A stretch of 64,000 nt of DNA from Galeopsis tetrahit (Eukaryota; Streptophyta; Magnoliopsida; Lamiales; Lamiaceae). The stretch lies in contig OY776128.1 of assembly GCA_963675135.1 (NCBI GenBank), forward strand, positions 73,538,670-73,602,669, in the 5' to 3' direction. A program made the position numbers and the translations under genes. Positions 21,361 to 34,947 of the stretch are shown here, piece by piece. Position 1 is the first letter of the stretch. Each line of letters starts with the position of its first letter. The notes below the pieces were generated by a model. The model was given only the letters and a program-made list of their open reading frames with translations, did no database searches and was not told the DNA's origin.

Positions 21361-22167
21361 GCGTTTTTGTAGTGGACTAATTTGGATTAAATATTTTAAA
21401 GTCAATCTTTATTGAAAATGTGTGTATCTTCTAAGATCAATTTTACACATGGTCAGTTATACGTTATTATGTTTAGAGTTTTTCTATGAACTACTCCGTA
21501 TGTCTTTTAAGTATTTAAAAGACGTTTTAAAAAAAAAAAAAGTATTTAAAAGACGATGCTGTAAAATGAGGAAAATTCAATTTGCCTAAACATGGAGGTG
21601 GTCCCCACACACACACATAATCTTCATTCCAAAAACTGATGTCGATGTAATCAAGAATTTCTACCTTTATCAAAAAGTTGAATAAAGTTTACATTTTGTA
21701 AAATGATACCCCATTTTCTCGAAATTTACGTGTTTATCATCTTATATAAACGTCTGAAAGTATTTTTTTACAACAATACTACTATCTTTCTACTCTTTCT
21801 CGTTCTTATATATTTTTCTTTTTTACTCTTTTTTATATTTCTTTATATCAACTACCCATTACACATTTAATATTATATTTTTAATATATTGACAAAAACA
21901 AATAATCAACTTTGAAGAGACCCATGAAAACAAACATTATTTTTCATAATTAAATTTGGATTAATGGCATAAAATTTCGTGATATTTTTAGTGTTTTTTT
22001 AACTTGCAATTTAATGGAGTACATGAGTTAATTAATTGTTTCGATGCACCCGACTTATTTTCGGTGTGCCTAAAGAGATTTATGGACACGCTTATATTGA
22101 CCTAATTTTTTAATTCTACATTATTTTTAGTCACATCATAATTAATTTATATGATATATTAAATTGT

Positions 22168-22442
22168 CCTCTTTTCGTTCAGAACTGTTTGCACCACTTT
22201 ATGAACACACAAATTAAGAAAAATGTGTAATAAGTAGAGTGTTGAGTGATAATTTTGTAAACTTTTATAAATAAAGTAAAGTGAATGATTGGATTGAGGG
22301 TAAAAATAATGACATTTTGTGTAAATATGTGAATATTGTGAGAGTTAAATTTATGAAAAAAAAATTATTTTTAAAATGTGTAAATAATTGTAAAACTGAC
22401 GAATAAGAAAAGAGTGCAAACAATAGTAGAAGAGATGGAGTA
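22168..22442. mobile_element. Decayed CTCC-type MITE
   Basis: It starts CCTCTTTTCGTTCAGAAC and ends with GAAGAGATGGAGTA. The interior closely resembles that of the MITE at 25885, sharing GTAAACTTTTATA and the AAAGTAAA run, and both are cognate with the Stowaway-like group in the window. Confidence 0.55.
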
Positions 22443-23210
22443 ATAAATAATTAGTTCGTGTATTGAATGATAATTTTTTCTTAATATTCACCACCTTACT
22501 GTAGCGGACAAAATAAGGGGTAAAAAAATCTCCTTCCCGAGAGTCGCGAGCATAGTTGTTGGGTATCAAGAAAATGATGTTGCGTTGAGTAGAAAAATCT
22601 AGATAATGATATTAGAGTGCTCTTGGATCTCTAGATTTTTGTGCATGTATTGTCAGTGTTTAATCACATTCAAATTTATTACTCAATTTAAATTTAAATG
22701 TTCCTGAAAAAGAATGTAATCTAATATTTATTTGATTAGCATTTTCAATATTAGTTAACTACGTTACTTTCTTAAATTATTTTCAAATTTATTAAAAATA
22801 ATTCAAATATTAAGTTTTCAATTTCTAGTTTTTTTTTTCAATATTGTTTTTTATACTTAATTTTATAATTATAATATGTATTAAATAAACATTTAAATAA
22901 ATAAAAGAGTACAAACATTTTACATAATTTATTGTTATTTAATATTCCTTCGACTCCAATTTATTTATCATTTTAGAATTTTTATACGATTGACTATCAT
23001 AGGTGAGACTCGCAAGCGACTAACATGTGGATTTTCAATATATTTTATCAATTGAACTTAATAAGTAGGAGTAATATTTTGTGTCCTTATAGTGCTTTCA
23101 TACTTTATTATAATTGTCATTGCATAAAAAGTACTGGATAAACACATCGTGTTTTAATTAGTTGAGACAATCATATTGATAAACATTCTAACTAACATGT
23201 TGTTATTGGA

Positions 23211-23482
23211 GGTGTTTGAAGTTCGAGCTCGACTCGAGCTCGGTTCGGTTTGATAATATTGACGAGTTAAAAATTAAGTTCGGTTCGACTCATTAACGAG
23301 CCTATCGATCTGAGTCGAATCTAATGAATTTTTTTACCAAAAAATTAGATATCGAGACTTACAAGTCGAACTCGAGCCGACTCATTAGTAAATCGAGTAT
23401 CTAACGAACTCGAGCTCAACTCATTTTGCTAAACTAATCGAACCTTAACGGATCGAGTTAAGGATCGGTTCGAATAACAGCA
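23211..23482. mobile_element. GAGCTCG-rich non-autonomous element
   Basis: The stretch is dense in alternating-orientation TTCGAGCTCGA and GTTCG motifs, with ends GGTGTTTGAAGTTCGAGC and GGTTCGAATAACAGCAC that are roughly inverted. Such elements are widespread in plants and are usually placed in hAT. I found no clean 8-bp duplication. Confidence 0.5.
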
Positions 23483-25884
23483 CTACATATGAAAGCTATC
23501 CGTTGACAATAGATGTCACACATATTTTTGAAAGAAATTTATTTTCCACCTCAATACATTTAGCTAACACATTTATTTTATTTCCACCTCAATACATATG
23601 TAGTTAGACTCGCTTGAAACCAATTACTAATTATCAATAAATTTAATAAGTTTATCTATCTTTCATTATTAAAAATTAATATATATTATTAATATTGACA
23701 TTAATAACACTTTGCGCAATCTTCCAAAAAAAAGAAAAAAAAATCTAATAGTAGTATATTACTAATGAAATGATCGGTACACTAAATCAATGGGCTAGCT
23801 AGCTAGCTAGATACTGAAAAACTCTAAATTATTATAATACTACTATTGGACTTTTGCTGTCCATGGAAATATAATACAGTCCCATGAATATGATACATCC
23901 ATGAATTATTGTTAAATAAAATAAAAAAACCATAATCATAAATTAAAATGAATATACTGATAACCACGACTAAATGACATCACAGTCGGTTGATTTATTC
24001 AAATCACTTTATTGACGAAGATAAAAAAAAAAAAAACTCGACACACATTTTGTTGAACTAAGAGGTGGATATGTATTACAAAATCCATGCATAAATTTAA
24101 TAGTATAATCCTAGTGGTTACATTAGAAGAGTATAAATTATTCGAAAGTTAGGATTGCCAGCTGGGAAAATTGTAATTTGGAATTTATTAATACTAAAAT
24201 GAAACAATTTACAATTTAATTTAATTTAATTGTGTGACAGCATAAGATGCCAACAGAACACGATGAAAGAAGAGACGTTTTGGAAAGCGACATACGCACG
24301 GCTGAGTTTCCCAAATCAACTGTTCTTTTATTGCCAAAATCATTATTTTGAGACAAGTGTTATGTACAACACCTTAACCAATATTTTTAGTTTAGTAATG
24401 GTACTAGTTATTTTAAATTAATAATATTACTTTATCTCCCCATTTTAGATTCATCATTTATAAAAAAAAAAAAAAACGTTTCAAATCAATTAAATTTAAG
24501 ACAAAAAAATTTGTTTTGAGTGAATTGTTAGTAAAAAACTTACATTAGTATAAATTGTCTTTTTAGATAGCGTATTTTTGTATTGTAGTAATAAAATATT
24601 TGTTGTTTTATAGTAATATATAATTTTGGATTTGCAGTAACATATTTTTACACTTATAATAATATATTTTAACATTGAGTAACATGTTTTGAAATTAGTA
24701 AAATATTTTTAGTTACAATCAACGAATTGCTAAAAAAAAATCTATATGTATCCTTACATAAATGTATTAATCTTGCTCGACTTATACCTATTTCGGGAGA
24801 GTCGGTATATAACTGTGATTCTGTCCTGAATTTATGAATTTTGTCCATTCATTTTATTTGTTAAAGTCATACAGATCCGCCGGAATTCGATTCAATTTTT
24901 TTTTCTATTGCATATATTTTTTTTTAATATAACCTACAGCAGGTTCAGCAGACAGTTAGATCGAATGATAAAATTATTGTTAATATTTTTATTTTAAAAT
25001 TTGTATGCGAGTCTCATTTAAAAATGAAAAAAAAAACTCAAATTATTTTAATTTTTTTTGAACAAAGTATCATCTCGTCCTGTGAAGAAACTGTACTCCT
25101 ATATTTATTTTATACATAAATTTTACGGAGTATAAAATTATCTTTCAGAATTCTATTAATTATTATACAAAATATTAAACGGGACATGATTTTATAAATG
25201 GATAGAAGGAAGTATTTATACAAGAGTGGATCATCCAAAATGAATCTAGAACATTCTAAAACATATATTCAAAATAAATCTAGAACCTTTTAAAACATAT
25301 CTTTTTGTATCTAATATAATATATATAGATTAATAATAATTATTACACTTTTTAATACTATATGTGTTCAAATCTATTATGAGAAGGAGAAGGATCATGA
25401 GAATTAAAATTGGGAACCTTGTTTGCATTAATAAGATCATAATAAATATGTGGTACAAATTTGTGATGATAATGACTTGTTCACATTTGAAGGCTCTAAA
25501 TTAAAGCTGCTAAGCTGTAAAGAAACCGAGGGTCACATAAATCATATATGATCAAATATATATACACAATAATATATGCATGTGTGCTTGTCTTTTGTTG
25601 AACGCCAGAAATTGCAAGTCACCCCTTTCAAAGAAGAAGAAATTATAAGTCACCACCACATGTTTTTCACACACCAATATGTGTGTGTGAGTGGAAATGT
25701 TGTGCATATCATCAAGTCAAATTGTCCAAGTTTTAGTGACGCTTTTTTTAGACTTTTAAGTTACAAAATTGACTCAATAAGCAACTTGCAATTTATTAAT
25801 CATTTTGCTTCCCACTGCTGTAGCCTCTTTGCCATGTAATGCAACTAATTATAATACTTGAATTCATTTTTATTTTATTTTTTA

Positions 25885-26171
25885 TACTCCCCCGTCCCCG
25901 AAAAGTTTGCGGGGAATATTGGGCACATGGTTTAATAAAAAAATGTAATGATGAGAGTGTTAAAGGGTAATTTTGTAAACTTTTATATATAAAGTAAATA
26001 AAGTAGGTGGATTGAGTGTATGGTGGGCCCAAAAAATAATGGCATGAAGCGTAAATATGGGTATATTGTGAGGGTGGAGATTGTAATGGTTATTTCTATT
26101 TTGGGGTATGCAAACTTTTGGGGGATACACTAAAAAGGAAAGTATGAAAAAATTTGGGGACGAAAGGAGTA
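25885..26171. mobile_element. Stowaway-like MITE, 287 bp
   Basis: The ends TACTCCCCCGTCCCCGAAA and (inverted) TACTCCTTTCGTCCCCAA are flanked by or include TA, the target of Tc1/mariner MITEs. There is no coding capacity. Confidence 0.78.
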
Positions 26172-28147
26172 ATATATATAATTCAACCTCTAAAAATATC
26201 TAATACGTGTATTTGTGAATGTGATATATAAATAATCGGAGATATAAAAATATCTTCGCCATGCATTAATCATATATTGCTTCGTGTATAACCAAATGCT
26301 ATAATTTACCTGAAATTAAGCAATGGAATTTGAAGCCGTAGTAAAAACTTGGACAACATTACAATATTATTAGAAGTCTTTCATAATAAATTTTGGTAAA
26401 ACATCATAAAACAGCTTCAAATGGAATTATTAGTATGTAGAATGATTACGAGGAATTTTCAAAAGAAAAAAACGTTTAAATGGAACATTTAAACTTTAAA
26501 GAATAACATAATTGGTGTGCAGGTTCTAAAATTAGCCATTGTCGATTGTCCATAGTATGTACTTTTTGGTGGCTTTTTACTCGTGTCATGAGAAAAATGA
26601 TTGATCATCGGAAAAAAATAATGAAAATGCAAAGGAGTAATGAAATATCATTTGGGAATAAAAGAAAATGTAAAAAAAAAAAAGGCATTACTATATTCAT
26701 TGAACAATATTAATTAATCAGTGAACTGTATTAGTTGACATGAATAATTCTAAAGCGATGCAGGTGGTGCCAGTATGACTCCTTTTCGACGAGCCGCCAA
26801 AACTATATACCATAATGTACTCTAATCTCTTGATTAATATACACTTGTAAAAAAAAATCACAAACTTAATTAAACATTTATAAAAAAAGCTCGTCTTAAA
26901 ATCCATGTAACGAGTGCATCAATTGAGTTGACTCTCCTCGCCTAATACTTGAGTTAGGAACGAGATACCGTTATGGTTGAAACTTAGAAGAGTGAGCTCG
27001 TGATTTATATCCTTAACCTAATTTTAAGTTCTCTTGTTAAAAAAAAAAAACTTTGCAGTTTATCAATTATCATCATTAGTGCATATCTAGCTCATTCTTA
27101 TATTACTACCACAATCTTATCATTATTATTTGTTAGTTATTATCATAATATCTAATAAATCTTATCTTGGAGTAAAAACATTCATCTATGATCGTTTGTC
27201 AAGTAAATACAATTATAACTTATTGATGCATTGACCATTTTAAGAATTAATTATTTTCAACTTTACACCCATCTTTTACAGCAAATAAATCTCTTCTTAA
27301 GGCATGAATGAAACCATTTTTAGGATAAGGACATTGCAATTAACCTTAAATTAATCACTTTTTAACCTTTTTATTAAGTCAAATTATTGTATACACTTTT
27401 AAATTATATTAGTTATTTTTGCTAACAATTATTTTCAGTCAATATTATTACTTGATTCCACCTAATAACGTTAGTTATTTTTTGTCACTCATGTTTTTTT
27501 ATTAACCCATGCACTCATTTTTTTTATGAATGTACCTTAAATAAAGGGAGGTATATTTATCAATTTTTTCATAAATTCGAATTCAAGATTATCCCCCTCA
27601 ACCCACTAACCCACCCAAATCTAGATTTTTGTTTGACCCAAAACTTACAAGTCAACGGTGGGATTTTCACGCAATTCTATCCTCATCCACCCCCCTCTTT
27701 CTCTCACATGAATATCAACTAGTACGTACTACGTTTTCTCTCTCTGTAGATACATACATACATTTATATATAAAAAAAATATAGATTCATACGTCTCTTT
27801 CTCTCTCTATATTTGCCTCATGGGCAGGCATGCTGCTTGTTATAATTATCTTGTAAAGCCACGAAATAACGGCATATTCCTTTTTATCTTTTTTTTCTTT
27901 CTTTCCCCTCTCTCACTCACTTTTTCACTTATATTTCGACGAGCCGAAAATTCCTAAAAACAAGCAATTCCTTCCCCGGTATTGAATTGAACCACTCGAA
28001 TCTCCTTCCTAGAAAAAAACCCCATTCCATTTCGAATCTGCATTTCCCGGATTTTCATAGATTGTGCCTGTTTCTTTTTGTGTTCCGTAAACGCAATTTC
28101 TTGCAATTAATCCCGTTAATTGGGTGTTTTTCGGGGTTTCTGATTTG

Positions 28148-31100
28148 ATGGTGGTGAAGATCATGCGGTGGAGGCCATGGCCGCCTCTGATTTCGAGAAA
28201 GTATGAGGTGAAACTCATCGTCAAGAGGCTTGAGGGCGGCGATTGGCTGCATGACGGTGCAGAGAAGGATAATGGTGGCCTTGCGGTGGAGATCAGGTGG
28301 AAAGGGCCTAAGATTTCGCTGGGCTCATTTAGGCGGACTGTGAAACGGAACTGTACAAGGGAGGAGATTCTGAAAAGGATCGATGGGCAAAACGCCGCCG
28401 TTTTGGTGGAGTGGGATGAGGAGTTTCAGACCGTTTGCAGCCTTTCTGGGCACAAGGAGAATGTGTTTCATCCATGGGAGATCAACTTCAATGTTTTGCA
28501 TGTGAGTCAATTTCTTCCCCTTTTGTTCTTGGATTTCTTTTTTGTTTTTTCTGATAATTTTGTTTCTCTTAATTCTTATATTTTGCCCTTTTTCTTTTGG
28601 GTTTGATGTGAAAAATGGAAATGGATCCCACCTAATTAGGTATGGGGTTAATTATTCTGTAGCATGTGTCAATTTCTTAATTAGGTTTTTCTGGAGAATT
28701 CCTCTTCTGGGTTTTGGCTTCAGATTTTATGGATCAAGGACAAAGATGAGAAATTCCTGTACAATTGCTGAATACCCTTGGATTGGATCCATTCATCCAT
28801 AGCTATTGGACTTCTTGAAGGATTTTTTTTGAAAAACTATCTTGTTTTGTACCAAGTCAAAGCTAATTTTATTCTTTATCTCAATTATACTATTAAGGGG
28901 TTGAACACCGTTTACCCTTGAACTGTTGTATTGGATCACAATTGGTTTTTCTGTTGGGTATCAGTTATTATGCTATGTGACCTGATCAGTAGATATTCGT
29001 ATAACAATTTCCAAAGAGTAGATTTCTGATATTATCTAGGGTTTTTTCTTGTTACTGTGAACACTAGTAACTTATGTTTGTTTGCTGTTTGTAATTATAG
29101 TTCGTTGAGTGAATGCTATGTATCTCGAAAAAATGCTCTGTTTGTTCTTTGAATGATCTTCAAACATTTGTTGACTGTTATCTGGTTTAGAATCTAGACC
29201 CCTGATGTTCTTTTTTCTGGTTGTTGTTTAAAAGCCTTAGCAGTTAACTCGATTTGACTGTTTTAGTAAATAAATTATGATCTAACTCCATCTTCAAGAC
29301 TGTTATCTGGTTTAGAATCTTGACCCCTTGTGTTATTTTTTAAAAGCCTTAGCAAGGTAATCTCTCGGCTAACAACTAAATTTGTCTCTTTCGTGTTAAT
29401 AAATGCTGCTCGGGTCAAGTTCCAACGTGAGAATCTCTCAGCTAACGACAAAATTTGTCTCTTTCATGTTAGTAAATGCTGCTCGAGTCAAGTTCCTATG
29501 TGATAATCTCTCAGCTAACGACGAAATTTGTCTCTTTCATGTTAATAAATGTTGCTCGAGTCAAGTGCCTCGTGTCACGTAGGAAAGTCAATGATTGTTT
29601 ACTAATTATAGATTATTTCCGATGGCGTGTTGATATATTTGTCAATTTCTTTATTGCCTTTTCTACAACTAAAGTCTGCAAAGCCCTCTCCTGTTTGTTT
29701 TTGGATACTTTAAGTCTTGCTCTCTCTAGAAGGACAGGTTTCTCGTGAAAATTCTTTTAGTTTTTTTTTTATTAAAACAGAGAATTCTTTAAACTTTTTA
29801 TTGTGTGTCAAAAGAATTAAACAAAACACCATGATTCTGTATCAGGGCCTGAGCCAAGGGGCAAAGAACAAGATATCAATTGTTGGTTCAGCAGGTCTGA
29901 ACCTTGCTGAATATGCTTCCAAGACTGAGGAGCAAAACATTGAAGTCAAGATTCCTTTAACAGTTCCCGGCACTGCTATTGAGCACCATCCCATGCTTTG
30001 TGTAAGCAGCAATTGTTAACAATATACTATGAGCTTAGATATGCCTATTAGCTTGTAGACGAGTTAACACGTTTTTTGGTCCCGTAACTTTGGTCCCAAA
30101 AAATGTTCATCTTTTCGATTAGTCTCAATATTAAAAAAACGTGTCCAATTTGGACCCAAAATCACTGGAAAATTCAAAACGGTGTCATTTTATGCCACGT
30201 GAGTTTATTTAACTTTGGTCCCAAAAAATGTTCATCTTTTCGATTAGTCTCAATATTAAAAAAAACGTGTCCAATTTGGCCCCAAAATCACTGGAAAATT
30301 CAAAACGGTGTCATTTTATGCCACGTGAGCTTATTTAATTTGGAACCAAATTTGGACAAGACAAGTTATGGGGCGATAATTTGACATTCCCATGTTATAA
30401 AACAACACCGCTTTCAATTTCCCAGTGATTTTGGGCCAAAGTGGGCAGTTTTTTAATATTGAGACTAAATAAAAAGAGTGAAGTTTTTTGGGACCAAAAT
30501 TGGTCAGTAGACAAGTTATGAGACCAAAAAAACTTTTAACTGGCTTGTAGACTTTTGCTTGGCTATTTACAACTTGAAAAGAATTGACTGATTGTCATCT
30601 ATATGACAGATATCTCTCAACATGCTGGAAATTACAGCCGTGCAAGAACCAACAGACGTGGGGCATCTTGAAAAGTCTATACTGCCCCTTCCCTCACCAT
30701 CAGCACCTGGAGAAGCTTCTGTTACAGAGAAGGACGAGGTTTCTGCCCTCAAAGCTAGTCTCAGAAAGGTGAAAATATTTACCGAATATGTATCAACTCG
30801 ACGAGCTAAGAAAGCCTGCAGAGAGGAGGATAGTAGCGAGGGAGGAAGGTGCTCAGTCAAGAGTGAGGACGGTGAATATGCATACCCGTTTGATTCAGAC
30901 TCACTCGAGGAATTTGAGGAAGGAGAATCTGACGAAGGCAAAGAGGAATCTGCTGTTAGGAAATCCTTTAGCTATGGAACATTGGCCTTTGCCAATTATG
31001 CTGGAGTTTCGAATTATTCAAGTGCTAGAATTAACAATGAGGATGAGGATTGGATTTACTATAGCAATCGGCGTAAATCAGATGTTGATAGCTCGAATGT

Positions 31101-33143
31101 GGAGGATCAGAGCTCTGCTATTCCTGAGCAATCGATAATGCAGAATTCTAAGCGTAGTATTTTGCCTTGGAGGAAGAGGAAGCTGAGTTTCAGGTCTCCT
31201 AAAGCTAGAGGGGAGCCTTTGCTCAAAAAGTCTTATGGAGAAGAAGGGGGAGATGATATAGATTTCGATCGAAGGCAGCTCAGTTCTGATGAATCTGTCT
31301 CATTGAGGGTAAGAAATCATTTGGTTTTTTATTTATTTCCCCCCCTTTGACTATGGTATAAAAATGGTAGTAGCCACTGAAGATCTTGTTTACTTGCTTT
31401 ACTGATACGGAAAAAAAATATAATAATAAAGAAAAAAAAGTATTTTGTCAATTCAGGATCTGAAAAATAGTAAAACTATCGATTAGAGACTTGAAAAATT
31501 AAGAAATTATCAATTTGAGGCTTGAAAGATAGAAACTGTCAATTTAGGACTTTACAGTTTTTAAGATCATGTTTGGTACCTTATAGTTTACACAAATTAT
31601 TCTTAATTTTCTTTTTTTTTCCACTCACGTGAAATTATGAAATCTTTTCTTTTTTTGAATTGTAATTTATAAAAATATTGTTGAATAACTAAAAACTATA
31701 AGATGTGAAAACATTGTCTTAAAATGTGTGAGTCGTAAATTTGATAATTTCAGGTTCTGAATTGATAGTTTATTAGTTTCTTATTTTTCCGGTCCTGAAT
31801 CGATAGGAAAATCTGTCAAGCCCTGAATTGATAAGAACTCTAACAAATATAGAGAAGCCTTCTGCCCTTCTTTGCAATTCCAGTTTTAGCAAATGGCTAT
31901 TCTGATAAGCAGTTGAAAAGCTTGTGATTACATGGTTATTGACTTTGTTCCACATATGGCCAAATTATTGTACTATATATGGTGATGAGTTTTAAGTAAA
32001 AATTGCAGTATCTTATCATTCACCCTTTGAACAATCTTTGTCGTAGACACTCTTGAGCATAAAATGCTAATTTATGATTGTTTGTATTAAATATCTTCCA
32101 TTTTAAGAGAAATAAATGGGCATTTATTCATTTCTCAGAATAAAACTGACGAAGACTCAAATGCAAACCGCTTATCCATTTCTGAGTTCGGGGACGATAG
32201 TTTTGCTGTTGGTAACTGGGAACAGAAAGAGATAACAAGTCGGGACGGGCTTATGAAGATTCAAACACTGGTCTTTTTCGCTTCAATAGATCAACGAAGT
32301 GAAAGGGCAGCAGGAGAAAGTGCTTGTACAGCCCTCGTTGCTGTTATAGCTGATTGGTTGCAGAACAACCATAACCTCATGCCCATCAAGTCACAGTTCG
32401 ATTGTTTGATCAGAGATGGCTCGTTGGAATGGAGAAACCTCTGTGCAAACGAATCTTATATGGAACGGTTTTCTGATAAGCACTTTGATTTAGAGACGGT
32501 CATACAAGCGAAAATTCGCAGTCTATGTGTAGTTCCCCAGAAGTCATTTATCGGGTTCTTCCGTCCTGATGAGGAGGAGGGTACTTTCGACTTTTTGCAG
32601 GGTGCTATGTTGTTTGACAACATATGGGACGAGATTGCTCGTTCGGAGAGCGATAAAAACGAAGACGCCCCGGTGTTCATCGTCAGTTGGAATGATCACT
32701 TCTTCGTACTTAAGGTTGAAAGTGATGCGTACTATATTATAGACACATTAGGGGAGCGATTGCACGAGGGATGCGAGCAGGCTTACATTCTAAAATTCGA
32801 TAGGAACACTACCATCTATAAACTACCTAGTTTGGAAGAAAAATCGGTTGCTGAGTCTCAGAACTCACCGTCCAACTCGGTGGAGGACCCCAAAGAAGCT
32901 GACTCAGTTAGAGAAAATGAGGAACCAATGAAGAATGAAGTCGAAGAAGAGGTAGTCTGTCAAGGAAAGGAGTCGTGCAAAGAGTATATAAAAAGTTTCT
33001 TAGCAGCAATCCCGATTAGAGAGCTACAGGCAGATATGAAGAAAGGGTTAACAATGTCGACTCCTCTTCATCACCGATTGCAGATAGAGTTTCACTTCAC
33101 CCAACCCTCGTCTCCTGCTGTTGAACAACGGGTCATTGTATAA
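28148..33143 (+). CDS. EEIG1/EHBP1 NT-C2 domain protein
   Basis: Exons 28148-28501, 29846-30001, 30610-31308 and 32139-33143 give 737 residues; all introns are GT-AG and in phase 0. The start MVVKIMRWRPWPPL is typical of the plant family: an N-terminal C2 domain (about 10-165, YEVKLIVKRLEG, LAVEIRWKG, VEWDEEF, FHPWEINFNV, IGSAGLNLAEYA-like segment). In animals such domains link membranes and the cytoskeleton; the plant proteins are poorly characterised. The middle is charged and disordered (Ser/Glu-rich, about 200-400). The C-terminal third is conserved and globular (TALVAVIADWLQNNH, FDLETVIQAKIRSL, FIVSWNDHFFVLKVE, YYIIDTLGERL), ending in basic helices and HHRLQIEFHFTQP. Introns 1, 2 and 3 hold repeats or insertions. 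I see no damage. Confidence 0.9.
29359..29577. repeat. 73-bp tandem repeat in intron 1
   Basis: AATCTCTCRGCTAAC begins at 29359, 29432 and 29505. Three copies of a 73-bp unit contain TTTGTCTCTTTCRTGTTA and GCTCGRGTCAAGT. They lie wholly inside intron 1 of the NT-C2 gene. Confidence 0.9.
30061..30542. mobile_element. MULE-like insertion in intron 2, 10-bp duplication
   Basis: The ends GAGTTAACACGTTTTTTGGT and (inverted) CAGTTAAAAGTTTTTTTGGT match, and GCTTGTAGAC flanks both sides exactly (30051-30060 and 30543-30552). Inside, a unit of about 125 bp starting AACTTTGGTCCCAAAAAATG is duplicated (30086 and 30211). A relative lies in the NLA gene's intron 2 (45426-45681). Confidence 0.82.
31445..31835. 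repeat. Fold-back repeat in intron 3
   Basis: The left end (GTCAATTCAGGATCTG) and the right end (CCCTGAATTGATAAG), with further TCGAT and CTGAATT blocks, are imperfect inverted copies. This is probably a decayed MITE. Confidence 0.45.
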
Positions 33144-34947
33144 TTTGGGTAATGTGATTATAAGCTAGCATAAGAGTTTTGTTTAGGCGTTTAACTTTGA
33201 GGTGAATGGGCAGCAAAAGAGCATCCAGTTCATTATCTTGAGTTTTATTTGTTGGAGAGATGAAGTGTGTTCTTGACTTTTCTGCTTCTAAGATTCAGAA
33301 ATGTAAACATCTTAATTTACTAGGTGTTTTTTTTTTTTTTTTTGTTAATTCTTAAATATTTTCTTCTCTCTTGTTTTAGGTTTTTGAAAGGGATAGATTG
33401 TCAGTCAGTGTAATATGTCTTTCTGCTACTTAATTTGCATAATCTAATTGTGGCCTTTATCTACCTAACTTTCTATGGCCTATAATATTGTGACAGTTCA
33501 CGTGCAATTGTATATGATTATTAGATTGGTTGAATACACTTGCATGTACAGTATTTTAAAGCTGTGTGCGCCTTTAAATAAAACTATAGAGTGTGTGTAT
33601 AAAGTAATTTTCTAGTATCATTTGATTTCTGTTTTGAAGGGCATTTAATGCATATATGGAGGCATACGTATGTCATACAAGGGGTATTCAACCCATACAT
33701 GCTTATCTACACGTGTATTTGTGATAATCTTGACTATTGTGATTAGAATTTGGACTTTACACTCTCAAATTCATTTTTGTTTTGGAAGGAATGTTCATTA
33801 CGTTATTCATCAGTTAGGTCGCTAATCTTTTGGTTCAATTTCAAAAGAACAAAATTAATGGTGAGGCCATACAAAGTCTTAGGCAAATGATTAAGATGGG
33901 GGACATGTTTAATGATTGATAGATTTAGTGCATAATGAAATGATGGGTCTAAGCTTCAATAAATATTCATTTCTAAAACAAGGGAATGTGGTGTGATTAT
34001 CAATTTAAATTGGACTTATGTAAGATGATCCATATACCCAATTAATCAACTAACGCGATCCATAGGCTAAGTTTACTATTCAACTAGAAATATTTGCTCC
34101 ATTCCAATCGTGAATAGATGAAGAGATCGTAATAAAATTTGCAAGTTTGTGTGTCACCGCATTTCGTGTTTGCGGGATGGGGCTGATGTCGCACACTACG
34201 ACATTCATAAAGGATCACTTTTGACCATATTGTTTTATTTAAATTGCTTGTTGAGATATATTATGAATATTATTATAAGCAAACTATGACAAACATTTAC
34301 GTTTTGATCCTTTACAAACAATAATACAGTTTCTGAACATGAAAGAATATTGTAACCTACGTTTGATATATGGACGTGTTTCAAAACTGTATTTCTTGGG
34401 GCTAAAATATAGTAGTATTTTGTTCATATATTATCATAAGCCTCAATTCTACATAATATCATTCTCTTGGCTAGATTATAAATATTTTAATTTTTTATAA
34501 TACAATTTAAAATGTTCAATAAGACTCGGATTCAACTTACTCACTGTGTGAAGCTGGATCCATACTATTGTAACACTTACTATAAACTAATATCATAACA
34601 CTTGTCAACTAATATTATTACACTTATAAACTAATATCATGACAATTATTGACTCTTATTACATCCAACTCTATCATAGTTGACACTTAAATGAAGAGCC
34701 TCCCTGCCATACAATCTTGAAGCTTCAAGTTGAGTTAAAGTATTGCCTTCAAATTGACACAAATTAAAAACAAATTATTAGAAAATTATTTTCCCTCTCA
34801 TTTCACATAATTTAAAGAACATCAGATGAATCACAAATTTTTGAGATAAGTAAAGCTGATCATTAAAACAGAGGGAATTAAGATAAACATTATTTTACAA
34901 GATTCAAACAAACCATTTAGCTAGAATTAATGAAGGATCATTTCACT
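33144..34947. other. Intergenic, no gene seen
   Basis: It probably holds the 3' untranslated ends of the two flanking convergent genes. I see no repeat structure beyond short A/T runs. Confidence 0.6.

Larger units (their letters stand above)
12490..21374. mobile_element. CACTA (En/Spm) transposon, 8.9 kb
   Basis: It starts CACTACAAAAAA at 12490 and ends TTTTTGTAGTG at 21374, with the 3-bp duplication GAC on both sides (12487-12489 and 21375-21377). CCGACGG/CCGTCGG motifs crowd both subterminal regions. Coding content is a Transposase_24 gene (minus), a GRF zinc-finger gene (plus) and a damaged TNP2 gene (minus). The main promoter is near the right end. Without a whole TNP2 it cannot move itself, but its ends look usable if another copy supplies the transposase. 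Confidence 0.95.
21378..28147. other. Gene-free AT-rich intergenic region
   Basis: I find no supported gene. It contains the MITE-like elements listed separately, short A/T runs, and a C/T-rich stretch from about 27640 to 27920 that probably belongs to the promoter and leader of the gene at 28148. Confidence 0.6.
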
